From positions 496,001 to 560,000 of the forward strand of contig NZ_FOYH01000001.1 in NCBI RefSeq assembly GCF_900116015.1: a DNA stretch of 64,000 nucleotides. The letters are read 5' to 3'. A program made the translations under genes and the position numbers. A model generated the notes under the pieces. The model saw only the letters and a program-made list of their open reading frames with translations, did not search any database and had not been told where the DNA came from. This document shows, one piece after another, positions 9,009 through 18,669 of the stretch (its first letter is position 1; each line of letters opens with the position of its first letter). The stretch is from Enterobacter sp. kpr-6. Lineage in GTDB: Bacteria > Pseudomonadota > Gammaproteobacteria > Enterobacterales > Enterobacteriaceae.

Positions 9009-10757
9009 ATGCATAACGACAAAGATCTCTCCACGTGGCAAACATTCCGCCGTCTCTGGCCAATGATTGCACCTTTTAAAGCAGGTCTGCTCGTGGCGGG
9101 CGTCGCGTTAATCCTTAACGCAGCCAGCGATACCTTCATGCTATCGCTTCTCAAGCCCTTACTGGATGAAGGCTTTGGTAAAACTGACCGCTCAGTGCTG
9201 CTTTGGATGCCGCTGGTGGTTATCGGGCTGATGATTTTACGGGGTATTACCAGTTACATTTCCAGCTACTGCATCTCCTGGGTTTCCGGCAAAGTGGTGA
9301 TGACCATGCGTCGCCGCCTGTTCAGCCATATGATGGGGATGCCCGTTTCGTTTTTTGATAAGCAGTCCACTGGCACCTTGCTCTCCCGAATCACCTACGA
9401 TTCCGAGCAGGTTGCTTCGTCGTCTTCCGGCGCACTGATAACCGTTGTGCGTGAAGGTGCGTCGATCATCGGCTTATTTGTGCTGATGTTTTATTACAGC
9501 TGGCAACTGTCGATCATCCTGATCGTGTTAGCACCGATTGTCTCTATCGCGATCCGCGTTGTGTCGAAGCGTTTTCGTAATATCAGCAAAAGCATGCAGA
9601 ACACGATGGGGCAGGTTACTACCAGCGCCGAGCAGATGCTGAAAGGGCATAAAGAAGTGCTCATTTTTGGCGGGCAGGGCGTGGAAGCTAATCGCTTTGA
9701 TAAGGTGAGTAATAAGATGCGTCTGCAGGGCATGAAAATGGTCTCTGCATCGTCTATTTCCGATCCTGTCATTCAGCTTATCGCTTCACTGGCACTGGCG
9801 TTTGTGCTCTATGCCGCCAGCTTCCCGGCCGTCATGGAAACCTTAACGGCCGGTACCATCACCGTGGTGTTCTCCTCCATGATCGCCCTGATGCGCCCGT
9901 TGAAGTCGCTGACCAACGTTAACGCCCAGTTCCAGCGCGGGATGGCCGCCTGTCAGACGCTGTTCGCCATTCTGGATAGCGAGCAGGAAAAAGACGAAGG
10001 CACGCGCCAGATTGATCGTGCTAAAGGTGATATTGAGTTCCGTAACGTGACCTTCACCTATCCGGGCCGTGACGCCCCGGCGCTGCGTAATATCGATTTA
10101 ACCATTCCGGCGGGTAAAACCGTGGCGCTGGTTGGCCGTTCCGGCTCCGGTAAGTCCACCATGGCGAGTCTGATCACGCGTTTTTATGACATCGACCAGG
10201 GCGAAATCCTGCTTGATGGTCACGATCTGCGCGAATACACGCTGGCCTCGCTGCGCAATCAGGTGGCGCTGGTGTCACAGAATGTCCATCTGTTCAACGA
10301 CACGGTGGCAAATAACATTGCCTATGCCCGTACGGAAGAGTACAGCCGTGAGCAGATCGAAAAAGCGGCGCGCATGGCCTATGCCATGGACTTTATCAAT
10401 AAGATGGATAACGGTCTGGATACCATCATTGGTGAAAACGGCGTCCTGCTCTCTGGCGGTCAGCGTCAGCGTATTGCTATCGCCCGTGCGCTACTGCGCG
10501 ACAGCCCGATCCTGATTCTGGATGAAGCAACGTCGGCACTGGATACCGAGTCCGAACGCGCGATCCAGTCAGCACTTGATGAGTTGCAGAAAAACCGCAC
10601 CTCAATGGTGATTGCTCACCGCCTCTCCACCATTGAACAGGCCGATGAGATCGTAGTGGTCGAAGACGGGCGCATCGTGGAGCGTGGCAGCCACACCGAA
10701 CTGCTGGCGCATCGCGGCGTTTACGCGCAGCTACACAAGATGCAGTTTGGCGAATGA
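9009..10757 (+). CDS. msbA: lipid A/phospholipid flippase, ABC transporter MsbA
   Basis: Essential homodimeric inner-membrane exporter that flips core-lipid A across the inner membrane using ATP. The 582-residue protein is the same length as E. coli MsbA: six transmembrane helices in the first ~320 residues, then the nucleotide-binding domain with Walker [10 protein letters not shown] (about 376-384), signature L-S-G-G-Q-R-Q-R and Walker B I-L-I-L-D-E-A, with the H-loop in V-I-A-H-R-L-S-T. Its stop overlaps the lpxK start by 4 nt (ATGA at 10754-10757), so the two are translationally coupled. Confidence 0.98.
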   Translation: MHNDKDLSTWQTFRRLWPMIAPFKAGLLVAGVALILNAASDTFMLSLLKPLLDEGFGKTDRSVLLWMPLVVIGLMILRGITSYISSYCISWVSGKVVMTMRRRLFSHMMGMPVSFFDKQSTGTLLSRITYDSEQVASSSSGALITVVREGASIIGLFVLMFYYSWQLSIILIVLAPIVSIAIRVVSKRFRNISKSMQNTMGQVTTSAEQMLKGHKEVLIFGGQGVEANRFDKVSNKMRLQGMKMVSASSISDPVIQLIASLALAFVLYAASFPAVMETLTAGTITVVFSSMIALMRPLKSLTNVNAQFQRGMAACQTLFAILDSEQEKDEGTRQIDRAKGDIEFRNVTFTYPGRDAPALRNIDLTIPAGKTVALVGRSGSGKSTMASLITRFYDIDQGEILLDGHDLREYTLASLRNQVALVSQNVHLFNDTVANNIAYARTEEYSREQIEKAARMAYAMDFINKMDNGLDTIIGENGVLLSGGQRQRIAIARALLRDSPILILDEATSALDTESERAIQSALDELQKNRTSMVIAHRLSTIEQADEIVVVEDGRIVERGSHTELLAHRGVYAQLHKMQFGE

Positions 10758-11737
10758 TCGCCCGCATCTGGTCAGGTGAGTCGCCGCTCTGGCGACTCTT
10801 GCTTCCGCTCTCCTGGCTCTATGGCCTGGTGAGCGGCGCAATCCGCCTGAGTTACCGGCTTGGACTAAAAAAAGCCTGGCGTGCACCGGTACCGGTCGTG
10901 GTGGTGGGGAATCTCACCGCGGGCGGCAACGGTAAAACGCCGGTGGTGATCTGGCTGGTGGAACAGCTTCAGCAGAGGGGCGTGCGAGTTGGCGTTGTCT
11001 CGCGCGGTTACGGTGGCAAAGCCGAACGGTATCCGTTGTTGCTAGCGCCGGAAACCACGACTGACCAGGCCGGGGATGAGCCGGTCTTAATTTATCAGCG
11101 CACCCGTGCGCCGGTGGCCGTTTCTCCCGACAGGTGCGAGGCGGTACAGGCAATTCTGGCGCAGCATGACGTTCAGCTCATCATTACCGACGACGGGTTA
11201 CAGCATTACCGTCTGGCCCGTGACAAAGAGATTGTGGTCATCGACGGCGTTCGTCGTTTTGGTAACGGCTGGTGGTTACCTGCCGGGCCGATGCGCGAAC
11301 GCGCGTCCCGCCTGCGTACCGTTGATGCGGTTATCACCAACGGCGGAATAGCCAAACCGGGAGAGATCCCGATGCGTCTGCAACCGGGTCTGGCGATTAA
11401 CCTGAAAAGCGGCGAGCGCCGTGAAGTCGTCACGCTGCCGCATGTGGTCGCGATGGCGGGCATCGGTCATCCTCCCCGTTTTTTTAACACGCTGGCGGAA
11501 TGCGGCGTACAGGTCGAGAAATGCATCGCGCTCGCCGATCACCAGGCACTCAGTAAAGCACAGGTTAGCGGCTTTACAGGCCCTGGTCAGACGCTGGTAA
11601 TGACCGAGAAAGATGCGGTCAAATGCCGGGCTTTTGCCGACGAACACTGGTGGTATCTGCCGGTTGATGCCCAACTCGCGGGCGACAAGCCCGAACAGCT
11701 TCTTCAGGAACTGCTTACGCTGGCGCGCGGACGGTAG
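10754..11737 (+). CDS. lpxK: tetraacyldisaccharide 4'-kinase
   Basis: Phosphorylates the 4' position of the disaccharide lipid A precursor to make lipid IVA on the cytoplasmic face of the inner membrane. The 327-residue protein has an N-terminal membrane-associating helix (about 13-30) and an unusual P-loop T-A-G-G-N-G-K-T at residues 55-62, followed by S-R-G-Y-G-G. The ATG overlaps the msbA stop in ATGA, matching the E. coli arrangement and coupling lipid A synthesis with its export. Confidence 0.97.
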   Translation: MIARIWSGESPLWRLLLPLSWLYGLVSGAIRLSYRLGLKKAWRAPVPVVVVGNLTAGGNGKTPVVIWLVEQLQQRGVRVGVVSRGYGGKAERYPLLLAPETTTDQAGDEPVLIYQRTRAPVAVSPDRCEAVQAILAQHDVQLIITDDGLQHYRLARDKEIVVIDGVRRFGNGWWLPAGPMRERASRLRTVDAVITNGGIAKPGEIPMRLQPGLAINLKSGERREVVTLPHVVAMAGIGHPPRFFNTLAECGVQVEKCIALADHQALSKAQVSGFTGPGQTLVMTEKDAVKCRAFADEHWWYLPVDAQLAGDKPEQLLQELLTLARGR

Positions 11738-11772
11738 CATTTCCCGGCGCGTTATTGACAACAGGAACCTCT

Positions 11773-13002
11773 ATGTCCGTACCGCACCTCTCACTTGCTG
11801 CTGCTCGCCGCTTACACCTTGCTGCTCAGGGGCTGCTTAAAAAGCCCCGCCGTCGCGCCCGTCCTGCCGATATTCTCAGTACCATCAGCCAGATGTCGCT
11901 GCTGCAAATTGACACCATTAATATCGTGGCGCGAAGCCCCTATTTAGTGCTGTTCAGCCGCCTTGGGGATTACCCGCAGCACTGGCTTGACGAGGCATTA
12001 CGCAACGGCGATCTGATGGAATACTGGGCGCATGAGGCCTGCTTTTTACCGCGCAGTGATTTTGCTTTAGTGCGCCATCGTATGCTGGCCCCGGAAAATA
12101 TGGGCTGGAAATATCGCAGCGCATGGATGGCTGAGCATGATGAGGAGATTGCAAAGCTCATCGCGCATATTGAACAAAACGGACCGGTACGCTCGGCAGA
12201 TTTTGCGCATCCGCGTAAAGGAGCCAGCGGCTGGTGGGACTGGAAACCGCATAAACGCCATCTGGAAGGGTTATTCACCGCCGGAAAAGTGATGGTCGTT
12301 GAGCGGCGCAATTTCCAGCGCGTTTACGATCTCACCCATCGCGTGATGCCGCACTGGGATGATGAGCGCGATATGCTCACCCAGGTGGAAGCCGAAACCC
12401 GGATGCTGGAAAACAGCGCCCGCAGCCTGGGACTGTTTCGCCCACAATGGCTGGCCGACTACTACCGCCTGCGCCAGCCCGCGATGCCGGGGCTACTGGC
12501 ACGCTTACAGGAAGAACAAAAAATTATCCCGGTGAGCGTCGATGAGTTAGGTCCGGCCTGGGTACATGCTTCCCTGGCTGCGGAACTCACCCAGGCAGTC
12601 GAGGGTAAACTTACCGCCACCCACAGCGCAGTGCTGTCGCCATTCGACCCGGTGGTCTGGGATCGCAAACGCGCCGAACAACTGTTTAACTTCAGCTATC
12701 GGCTGGAGTGCTACACCCCTGCGCCTAAGCGTCAGTATGGCTATTTCGTTCTGCCGCTGCTGCATGCCGGTCAACTGGTCGGGCGAATGGATGCCAAAAT
12801 GCACCGTAAAGAGGGCGTGCTGGAGATCATCGCGCTGTATCTTGAAGCGGGCGTCAGGCCGACAACCGCGCTTGAAGGCGGCCTGAAATCCGCCATCAGC
12901 GAATTTGCCCGCTGGCAACATGCGACGCGTGTAGTGCTAAAACACCTCCCGGACGGGCTCTTCGCCGCCGAGCGGTCAGGCTGGGAAATTGACTCGGCCT
13001 GA
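11773..13002 (+). CDS. ycaQ: DNA interstrand-crosslink glycosylase YcaQ (HTH_42 family)
   Basis: Monofunctional DNA glycosylase of the AlkZ/YcaQ superfamily; E. coli YcaQ (also AlkX) excises alkylated bases and unhooks nitrogen-mustard crosslinks. The 409-residue protein contains the catalytic Q-I-D motif in S-L-L-Q-I-D-T-I-N-I-V-A-R, repeated winged-helix modules and the conserved H-P-R-K-G-A-S-G-W-W segment. The ATG at 11773 is chosen since it has AGGAA 5 nt upstream and starts like E. coli YcaQ; a TTG at 11755 would extend it by 6 residues. It lies between lpxK and ycaR in the conserved msbA-lpxK-ycaQ-ycaR-kdsB order. Confidence 0.93.
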   Translation: MSVPHLSLAAARRLHLAAQGLLKKPRRRARPADILSTISQMSLLQIDTINIVARSPYLVLFSRLGDYPQHWLDEALRNGDLMEYWAHEACFLPRSDFALVRHRMLAPENMGWKYRSAWMAEHDEEIAKLIAHIEQNGPVRSADFAHPRKGASGWWDWKPHKRHLEGLFTAGKVMVVERRNFQRVYDLTHRVMPHWDDERDMLTQVEAETRMLENSARSLGLFRPQWLADYYRLRQPAMPGLLARLQEEQKIIPVSVDELGPAWVHASLAAELTQAVEGKLTATHSAVLSPFDPVVWDRKRAEQLFNFSYRLECYTPAPKRQYGYFVLPLLHAGQLVGRMDAKMHRKEGVLEIIALYLEAGVRPTTALEGGLKSAISEFARWQHATRVVLKHLPDGLFAAERSGWEIDSA

Positions 13003-13056
13003 GAAACGATTATGGTAAACTTCAGTCATATCTCATCCGTTCCATTGGGAGGAACT

Positions 13057-13239
13057 ATGGATCACCGTCAGCTTGAAATCATTGCCTGCCCGGTTTGCAC
13101 CGGTAAGCTCTACTACAGTCAGGATAAGCAAGAGCTTATCTGTAAAATCGACAGCCTCGCTTTCCCGGTGCGTGAAGGCATTCCGGTGCTACTGGAAAAC
13201 GAAGCCCGTTCGCTGACTGCGGAAGAGAGCCATCCATGA
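13057..13239 (+). CDS. ycaR: Trm112-like small protein YcaR (UPF0434)
   Basis: A 60-residue protein with the start of a zinc-ribbon-like fold: C-P-V-C at residues 11-14 and a third Cys at 29, but no fourth Cys, as in other YcaR proteins. Its role is not settled. The ATG at 13057 has GGGAGGA just upstream and gives the family length; the frame is open further upstream but without homology. It overlaps the kdsB start by 4 nt (ATGA), so the two are coupled. Confidence 0.93.
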   Translation: MDHRQLEIIACPVCTGKLYYSQDKQELICKIDSLAFPVREGIPVLLENEARSLTAEESHP

Positions 13240-13982
13240 GTTTTGTCGTCATTATTCCCGCCCGTTATGCTTCCACCCGTTTGCCGGGTAAACCGCTGGT
13301 GGATATCAACGGCAAACCGATGGTGGTGCATGTGCTGGAGCGCGCCCGTGAATCCGGGGCCGAACGCATTATTGTGGCAACCGATCATGAAGACGTGGCG
13401 CGGGCGGTGGAAGCCGCAGGCGGCGAAGTCTGCATGACCCGCGTTGATCATCAGTCCGGCACCGAGCGTCTGGCGGAAGTGATTGAAAAATGCGGCTTTG
13501 ATGACGACACCGTGATCGTTAACGTTCAGGGTGACGAGCCGATGATCCCACCTGCCATTATTCGTCAGGTTGCGGAAAATCTGGCGCAGCGGCAGGTTGG
13601 GATGGCGACGCTGGCTGTTCCCATCCATAGCGCGGAAGAAGCGTTTAATCCGAATGCCGTCAAAGTCGTGATGGACGCGCAGGGCTATGCGCTGTACTTC
13701 TCGCGCGCGACCATTCCCTGGGATCGCGACCGCTTTGCTCAAAGCCGTGAAGCGATTGGCGACACCTTCCTTCGTCACATTGGTATTTACGGTTATCGCG
13801 CCGGATTTATCCGTCGCTACGTGACCTGGCAGCCGAGCCAGCTTGAGCAGATTGAAATGCTCGAACAGCTTCGCGTGCTGTGGTACGGCGAGAAAATTCA
13901 CGTTGACGTGGCGCACGTAGTGCCGGGTACCGGCGTGGATACCCCGGAAGATTTGGCCCGCGTTCGTGCTGAATTGATCTGA
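13236..13982 (+). CDS. kdsB: 3-deoxy-manno-octulosonate cytidylyltransferase (CMP-Kdo synthetase)
   Basis: Activates Kdo with CTP to CMP-Kdo, the sugar donor for the LPS inner core, in the cytoplasm. The 248-residue protein has the nucleotidyltransferase start [16 protein letters not shown], the V-N-V-Q-G-D-E-P motif with the metal-binding Asp, and the substrate-binding region [11 protein letters not shown]. Its ATG lies inside the last codons of ycaR. With lpxK and msbA upstream it forms an LPS-biogenesis gene group. Confidence 0.98.
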   Translation: MSFVVIIPARYASTRLPGKPLVDINGKPMVVHVLERARESGAERIIVATDHEDVARAVEAAGGEVCMTRVDHQSGTERLAEVIEKCGFDDDTVIVNVQGDEPMIPPAIIRQVAENLAQRQVGMATLAVPIHSAEEAFNPNAVKVVMDAQGYALYFSRATIPWDRDRFAQSREAIGDTFLRHIGIYGYRAGFIRRYVTWQPSQLEQIEMLEQLRVLWYGEKIHVDVAHVVPGTGVDTPEDLARVRAELI

Positions 13983-13990
13983 CCTTCCAT

Positions 13991-14009
13991 CCCCTCCATC
14001 CCGGAGGGG
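13991..14009 (+). terminator. hairpin after kdsB, possible terminator
   Basis: Seven-bp G+C-rich stem CCCCTCC (13991-13997) and GGAGGGG (14003-14009), 5-nt loop. The tail is GCAAAATTTC, without a T-run, so termination is only possible, not shown. Confidence 0.45.
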
Positions 14010-14110
14010 AGCAAAATTTCGTTATCTCATTTTGTTTTGATCTCATCCAGGTGACAACGACGTGACAGACGCCCATTATGAAAGCAGTAGTCTTTCTGAG
14101 GGTAATCTGA

Positions 14111-15016
14111 ATGGAACAACTGCGTGCTGAACTAAGCCATCTGCTGGGCGAAAAGCTGAGCCGTGTCGAGTGCGTGAATGAGAAAGCGGATACCGCACTC
14201 TGGTCGCTGTATGACAGCCGTGGCAACGCGATGCCGCTGCTGGCCAGAAGCTATACCACGCCGGGGCTGGCGCAGCAGATGGCCTGGAAAATATCGATGC
14301 TGGCGCGCAGCGGCACGGTGCGTATGCCGGTGGTTTATGGCGTGATGACGCATGAAGAACACCCCGGACCGGATGTGCTGTTAATGGAGCGGTTACGCGG
14401 CGTTTCAGTAGAAGCCCCGGCCAGAGCACCGGAGCGCTGGGAGCAACTTAAAGATCAGATTGTCGAAGCCCTGTTAGGCTGGCACCGTCAGGACAGCCAC
14501 GGTTGCGTTGGCGTCGTGGACAGCACGCAGGAAAATATCTGGCCGTCCTGGTACCGCCAGCGCGTCGAAGTGCTGTGGAACACGCTTAACCAGTTCAAAA
14601 ACACCGGCCTGACAATGCAAAACAAACGCATTCTGTTCCGCACCCGTGAATGCCTGCCCGCGTTGTTTGATGGCTTTAATGACAACTGTGTGCTGGTGCA
14701 CGGCAATTTTAAACTGCGCAGCATGTTGAAAGACGCCCGCAGCGATCAGCTTCTCGCCATGGTCGGCCCCGGCGTGATGCTGTGGGCACCGCGCGAATAT
14801 GAGCTTTTCCGGCTGTGTGAAAGCGATTATGCCGAAAGCCTGCTCTGGCATTACCTCCAGCGCGCGCCGGTAGCGGAATCCTTTATCTGGCGGCGCTGGG
14901 TGTACACGCTGTGGGATGAAGTGGCGCATCTGGTCAACACCGGTCAGTTCAACCGCGCCCGCTTCGATCTGGCCTCGAAATCACTCCTTCCCTGGCTCTC
15001 CGGCAGTACCTTTTAA
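14111..15016 (+). CDS. ycbJ: kinase-like protein YcbJ
   Basis: A 301-residue homologue of E. coli YcbJ, a protein of unproved function with a phosphotransferase (APH/choline kinase-like) fold. Visible hints of that fold are the H-G-N-F segment near residue 200 (compare the H-G-D catalytic loop) and the later hydrophobic W-R-R-W region; the usual catalytic Asp is replaced by Asn, so activity is doubtful. Upstream is a 128-nt gap after kdsB. Its last 36 nt overlap the 3' end of elyC on the other strand. Confidence 0.88.
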   Translation: MEQLRAELSHLLGEKLSRVECVNEKADTALWSLYDSRGNAMPLLARSYTTPGLAQQMAWKISMLARSGTVRMPVVYGVMTHEEHPGPDVLLMERLRGVSVEAPARAPERWEQLKDQIVEALLGWHRQDSHGCVGVVDSTQENIWPSWYRQRVEVLWNTLNQFKNTGLTMQNKRILFRTRECLPALFDGFNDNCVLVHGNFKLRSMLKDARSDQLLAMVGPGVMLWAPREYELFRLCESDYAESLLWHYLQRAPVAESFIWRRWVYTLWDEVAHLVNTGQFNRARFDLASKSLLPWLSGSTF

Positions 15017-15760
15017 CCACTGCCAGATTCGCCCGAGCGTTTCATACCCCACCCGGTCGCTGTGCATCAGCCAGACCGGGGAGGGGATGATGCGCTCCCA
15101 CGGATTTAACGGTGAGGCAATCGCCAGTTGATTGGCGGGGGCAGGGAGGGGATGCAGGCCCGCCTGCTGGAAGAAAATCATCGCGCGTGGCAGGTGTGAA
15201 GCCGACGTCACCAGCAGGAAAGGGACATCGCCAATCGCCTGTTTTACCGCCGCCGCTTCCTCTTCGGTGTCTCTCGCCGTATCCAGCGTCAGGATCTCGC
15301 TGCGCGGAACGCCGAGCGTTTCAGCCACCCGCGCGCCCGCTTCAGCGGTGCTAACCGGATTGGTGCTGGCCGCCGCGCCGGTAAAAATCATCTTCGCGCC
15401 GGGATTCAGTCGCCACAACCGCACCGCTTCATTCAGACGCGGCAAACTGTTGTTGATCAGATTCGAACTGGGTGCCCACGCGTCATTCCAGGTGTAACCG
15501 CCACCCAGAACCACAATTGCGTTGACCCGCTGTTCGCCCCGCCAGGTAGGGTACGTATCTTCAATAGGTTTTAGCAGCCCGTCAGCGACAGGTTGCAGGC
15601 TTAACAGCAGCAAAACCAGCCAGCTTGCGCTCACCATTGTTTTGCCGGTTTTCTGGTAACGGGAAAACCAGATGAGAAGAAGGCCGAGACCCATTAATAA
15701 AAGCAATAACGGCAGAGGGAGAATGAAACCACCAATATATTTTTTCAGGGTAAAAAACAC
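14981..15760 (-). CDS. elyC: envelope biogenesis factor ElyC (DUF218)
   Basis: Inner-membrane protein with two N-terminal transmembrane helices and a periplasmic-type DUF218 domain (I-V-V-L-G-G-G-Y-T-W, then T-S-A-S-H-L-P-R). E. coli ElyC is needed for peptidoglycan assembly at low temperature and acts on undecaprenyl-phosphate lipid carrier metabolism. A GTG start at 15760 is chosen: it has AAGGAG 9 nt upstream, starts F-F-T-L-K-K like E. coli M-L-F-T-L-K-K, and gives exactly 259 residues; the longer open frame to 15928 would add unrelated sequence. Convergent with ycbJ, overlapping it by 36 bp. Confidence 0.93.
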   Translation of the reverse strand: MFFTLKKYIGGFILPLPLLLLLMGLGLLLIWFSRYQKTGKTMVSASWLVLLLLSLQPVADGLLKPIEDTYPTWRGEQRVNAIVVLGGGYTWNDAWAPSSNLINNSLPRLNEAVRLWRLNPGAKMIFTGAAASTNPVSTAEAGARVAETLGVPRSEILTLDTARDTEEEAAAVKQAIGDVPFLLVTSASHLPRAMIFFQQAGLHPLPAPANQLAIASPLNPWERIIPSPVWLMHSDRVGYETLGRIWQWLKGTAGEPGKE

Positions 15761-15878
15761 CGCATCCGTCTCCTTTTTAACCATACAGCCAGGGAATTCC
15801 GGCGATATTACACCAGATGGGTTCCTTCTGGGCGCGGCTGTGACAAAATAGCGGTTTTGCCAGGATCGCGGGGTAGGC

Positions 15879-16658
15879 ATGCAGGATCGCAATTTCGATG
15901 ACATCGCGGATAAATTCTCCCGCAACATTTACGGCACGACCAAGGGCCGGTTGCGGCAGGCGATTTTATGGCAGGATCTTGATGCCCTGCTCGAAAAGAG
16001 CGGTTCGCAGCCGCTGCGGATCCTGGATGCAGGCGGCGGGGAAGGGCAGACGGCAATCAAAATGGCGCAGCGTGGTCATCATGTTACCCTGTGCGATGTT
16101 TCGGCTGAAATGATTGCCCGCGCTAAGGCCGCAGCCGAGGCGGAAGGTGTGAGCGACAACATGCATTTTATCCAGTGCGCCGCTCAGGATATATCCCGCC
16201 ATTTGGAAACCCCCGTTGATCTGATATTGTTTCACGCGGTGCTGGAATGGGTAGCGGAACCGTTAATCGCCCTGCAAGCGTTGTGGTCAACGCTGCGTGA
16301 GGGCGGCACATTATCGCTGATGTTCTATAACGCCCACGGACTGTTGATGCGTAACATGGTGGTCGGCAACTTCGATTATGTGCAACTCGGTATGCCGAAG
16401 AAGAAAAGGCGTACGCTTTCACCCAATTACCCGCGCGATCCCGCCGAAGTGTACCGCTGGCTTGAAGCGATCGGCTGGCAGATCACCGGTAAAACGGGCG
16501 TGCGGGTGTTCCACGATTATCTGCGTGACAAACAGCATCAACGCGACTGTTTTGACATGCTGGTTGAATTAGAGACGCGCTATTGCCGTCAGGAGCCTTA
16601 CATCAGTCTTGGCCGCTATATACACGTGACCGCGCTAAAGCCGCAGGTGCAAGGATAA
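15879..16658 (+). CDS. cmoM: tRNA 5-carboxymethoxyuridine methyltransferase CmoM
   Basis: SAM-dependent methyltransferase that converts cmo5U34 to its methyl ester in a subset of tRNAs. The 259-residue protein has the motif I sequence L-D-A-G-G-G-E-G-Q at residues 49-57 and the post-motifs L-C-D-V-S and F-H-A-V-L-E-W. The gene precedes mukF by 3 nt and was formerly named smtA; it probably shares the mukFEB transcript, as in E. coli. Divergent from elyC with a 118-nt gap. Confidence 0.96.
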   Translation: MQDRNFDDIADKFSRNIYGTTKGRLRQAILWQDLDALLEKSGSQPLRILDAGGGEGQTAIKMAQRGHHVTLCDVSAEMIARAKAAAEAEGVSDNMHFIQCAAQDISRHLETPVDLILFHAVLEWVAEPLIALQALWSTLREGGTLSLMFYNAHGLLMRNMVVGNFDYVQLGMPKKKRRTLSPNYPRDPAEVYRWLEAIGWQITGKTGVRVFHDYLRDKQHQRDCFDMLVELETRYCRQEPYISLGRYIHVTALKPQVQG

Positions 16659-16661
16659 ACG

Positions 16662-17984
16662 ATGAGTGAATTTTCTCAGACAGTACCCGAACTGGTAGCC
16701 TGGGCCAGAAAGAACGATTTTTCTATTGCCCTGCCGGTCGACAGGCTGTCATTCCTGCTCGCCGTCGCCACGCTCAACGGTGAGCGTCTGGATGGCGAAA
16801 TGAGCGAAGGAGAACTGGTGGACGCATTCCGCCACGTCAGTGATGCGTTTGAGCAAAGCAGCGAAACCATTAACGTGCGCGCCAACAACGCAATCAACGA
16901 TATGGTGCGTCAGCGTCTGCTGAACCGCTTTACCAGCGAACAGGCCGAAGGCAACGCCATTTACCGACTTACGCCGTTGGGCATGGGGATCACCGATTAC
17001 TACATTCGCCAGCGCGAGTTTTCCACGCTGCGTCTCTCCATGCAGCTTTCCATCGTCGCCGCCGAATTAAAACGCGCGGCCGATGCCGCCGGTGAAGGCG
17101 GTGATGAATTCCACTGGCACCGCAACGTCTATGCGCCACTGAAATATTCGGTAGCGGAAATCTTCGACAGCATCGATCTGACGCAGCGCATCATGGATGA
17201 GCAACAGCAACTGGTAAAAGACGACATCGCCCAGCTGCTTAACAAAGACTGGCGCGCGGCGATCTCCAGCTGTGAACTTTTACTGTCAGAAACCTCCGGT
17301 ACACTGCGCGAGTTGCAGGACACCCTGGAAGCCGCAGGCGATAAACTGCAGGCCCATTTGCTGCAAATCCAGGAAGCAACCCTGACGCGCAACGATCTGG
17401 AGTTTGTCGATCGGCTGGTCTTTGAGCTGCAAAGCAAGCTCGATCGCATTATCAGCTGGGGCCAGCAGGCTATCGATCTGTGGATTGGCTATGACCGTCA
17501 CGTGCATAAATTTATTCGTACCGCCATCGATATGGATAAAAACCGCGTCTTTGCCCAGCGTTTGCGCCAGTCGGTACAATCCTACTTCGACGCGCCGTGG
17601 GCGCTGACCTACGCCAGCGCTGACAGGCTGTACGATATGCGCGATGAAGAGATGACGCTGCGCGATGAAGAAGTGACCGGTGAACTGCCGCCGGATCTGG
17701 AATTTGAAGAATTTAATGAAATCCGCGAGCAGCTCGCCGCGATGATCGAAGCGCAACTGGAAGTCTATAAAACCAGACAAGTGCCACTCGATCTCGGCCT
17801 CGTGGTACGCGAGTATCTGACGCAATATCCGCGCACGCGTCACTTTGACGTCGCGCGCATAGTGGTCGATCAGGCGGTACGCCTCGGCGTGGCGCAAAAA
17901 GATTTCACCGGTCTGCCGCCAGAGTGGCAGGCGATTAACGATTACGGAGCCAGGGTACAGGCGCATGTCATTGACAAGTATTGA
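16662..17984 (+). CDS. mukF: chromosome partition protein MukF (kleisin)
   Basis: Kleisin subunit of the MukBEF condensin, which compacts and segregates the chromosome. The 440-residue protein has the E. coli length: an N-terminal winged-helix dimerisation domain, a helical middle region that contacts the MukB neck, a linker with the acidic segment around [10 protein letters not shown] that binds MukE, and a C-terminal winged helix that caps the MukB head. ATG 3 nt after the cmoM stop. The last 20 nt overlap mukE. Confidence 0.97.
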   Translation: MSEFSQTVPELVAWARKNDFSIALPVDRLSFLLAVATLNGERLDGEMSEGELVDAFRHVSDAFEQSSETINVRANNAINDMVRQRLLNRFTSEQAEGNAIYRLTPLGMGITDYYIRQREFSTLRLSMQLSIVAAELKRAADAAGEGGDEFHWHRNVYAPLKYSVAEIFDSIDLTQRIMDEQQQLVKDDIAQLLNKDWRAAISSCELLLSETSGTLRELQDTLEAAGDKLQAHLLQIQEATLTRNDLEFVDRLVFELQSKLDRIISWGQQAIDLWIGYDRHVHKFIRTAIDMDKNRVFAQRLRQSVQSYFDAPWALTYASADRLYDMRDEEMTLRDEEVTGELPPDLEFEEFNEIREQLAAMIEAQLEVYKTRQVPLDLGLVVREYLTQYPRTRHFDVARIVVDQAVRLGVAQKDFTGLPPEWQAINDYGARVQAHVIDKY

Positions 17985-18669
17985 AAAAGTGATGCCAGTT
18001 AAACTGGCACAGGCGTTGGCGAATCCGTTATTTCCCGCGCTGGACAGCGCACTGCGTGCTGGTCGCCACATTGGTCTGGATGAACTGGATAATCATGTCT
18101 TTTTAATGGATTTTCAGGAGTATCTGGAAGAGTTTTACGCGCGCTATAACGTCGAGCTTATCCGCGCCCCGGAAGGTTTCTTCTATCTGCGCCCGCGTTC
18201 AACCACGCTCATCCCGCGCTCGGTGCTGTCCGAACTCGACATGATGGTCGGCAAAATTCTCTGCTACCTCTATCTCAGCCCGGAGCGTCTGGCTAACGAA
18301 GGCATCTTCAGTCAGCAGGAGCTGTACGACGAACTGCTGTCACTGGCCGATGAAATGAAACTGCTGAAACTGGTGAACAACCGTTCCACCGGTTCCGATG
18401 TGGATCGGCAGAAATTGCAGGAAAAAGTGCGTTCTTCCTTAAATCGCCTGCGTCGCCTCGGCATGATCTGGTTTATGGGTAACGACAGCAGCAAGTTTCG
18501 CATCAACGAATCGGTGTTCCGCTTTGGTGCGGATGTGCGCAGCGGCGACGATCCGCGTGAAGCGCAGCGCCGCCTGATCCGTGATGGTGAAGCGATGCAG
18601 ATTGATAACAATCTCCAGCTTAATGATGAGCAGGAAGAGACTCAACCGGATGGAGGGGAGGAAGAATAA
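17965..18669 (+). CDS. mukE: chromosome partition protein MukE
   Basis: Accessory KITE subunit of MukBEF; dimers bind MukF and the complex regulates MukB ATPase activity. The 234-residue product has two winged-helix domains and an acidic C-terminal tail ([11 protein letters not shown]). It begins inside mukF (20-nt overlap) and its TAA shares one base with the mukB ATG, an arrangement that suggests coupled translation of the three subunits. Confidence 0.97.
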   Translation: MSLTSIEKVMPVKLAQALANPLFPALDSALRAGRHIGLDELDNHVFLMDFQEYLEEFYARYNVELIRAPEGFFYLRPRSTTLIPRSVLSELDMMVGKILCYLYLSPERLANEGIFSQQELYDELLSLADEMKLLKLVNNRSTGSDVDRQKLQEKVRSSLNRLRRLGMIWFMGNDSSKFRINESVFRFGADVRSGDDPREAQRRLIRDGEAMQIDNNLQLNDEQEETQPDGGEEE

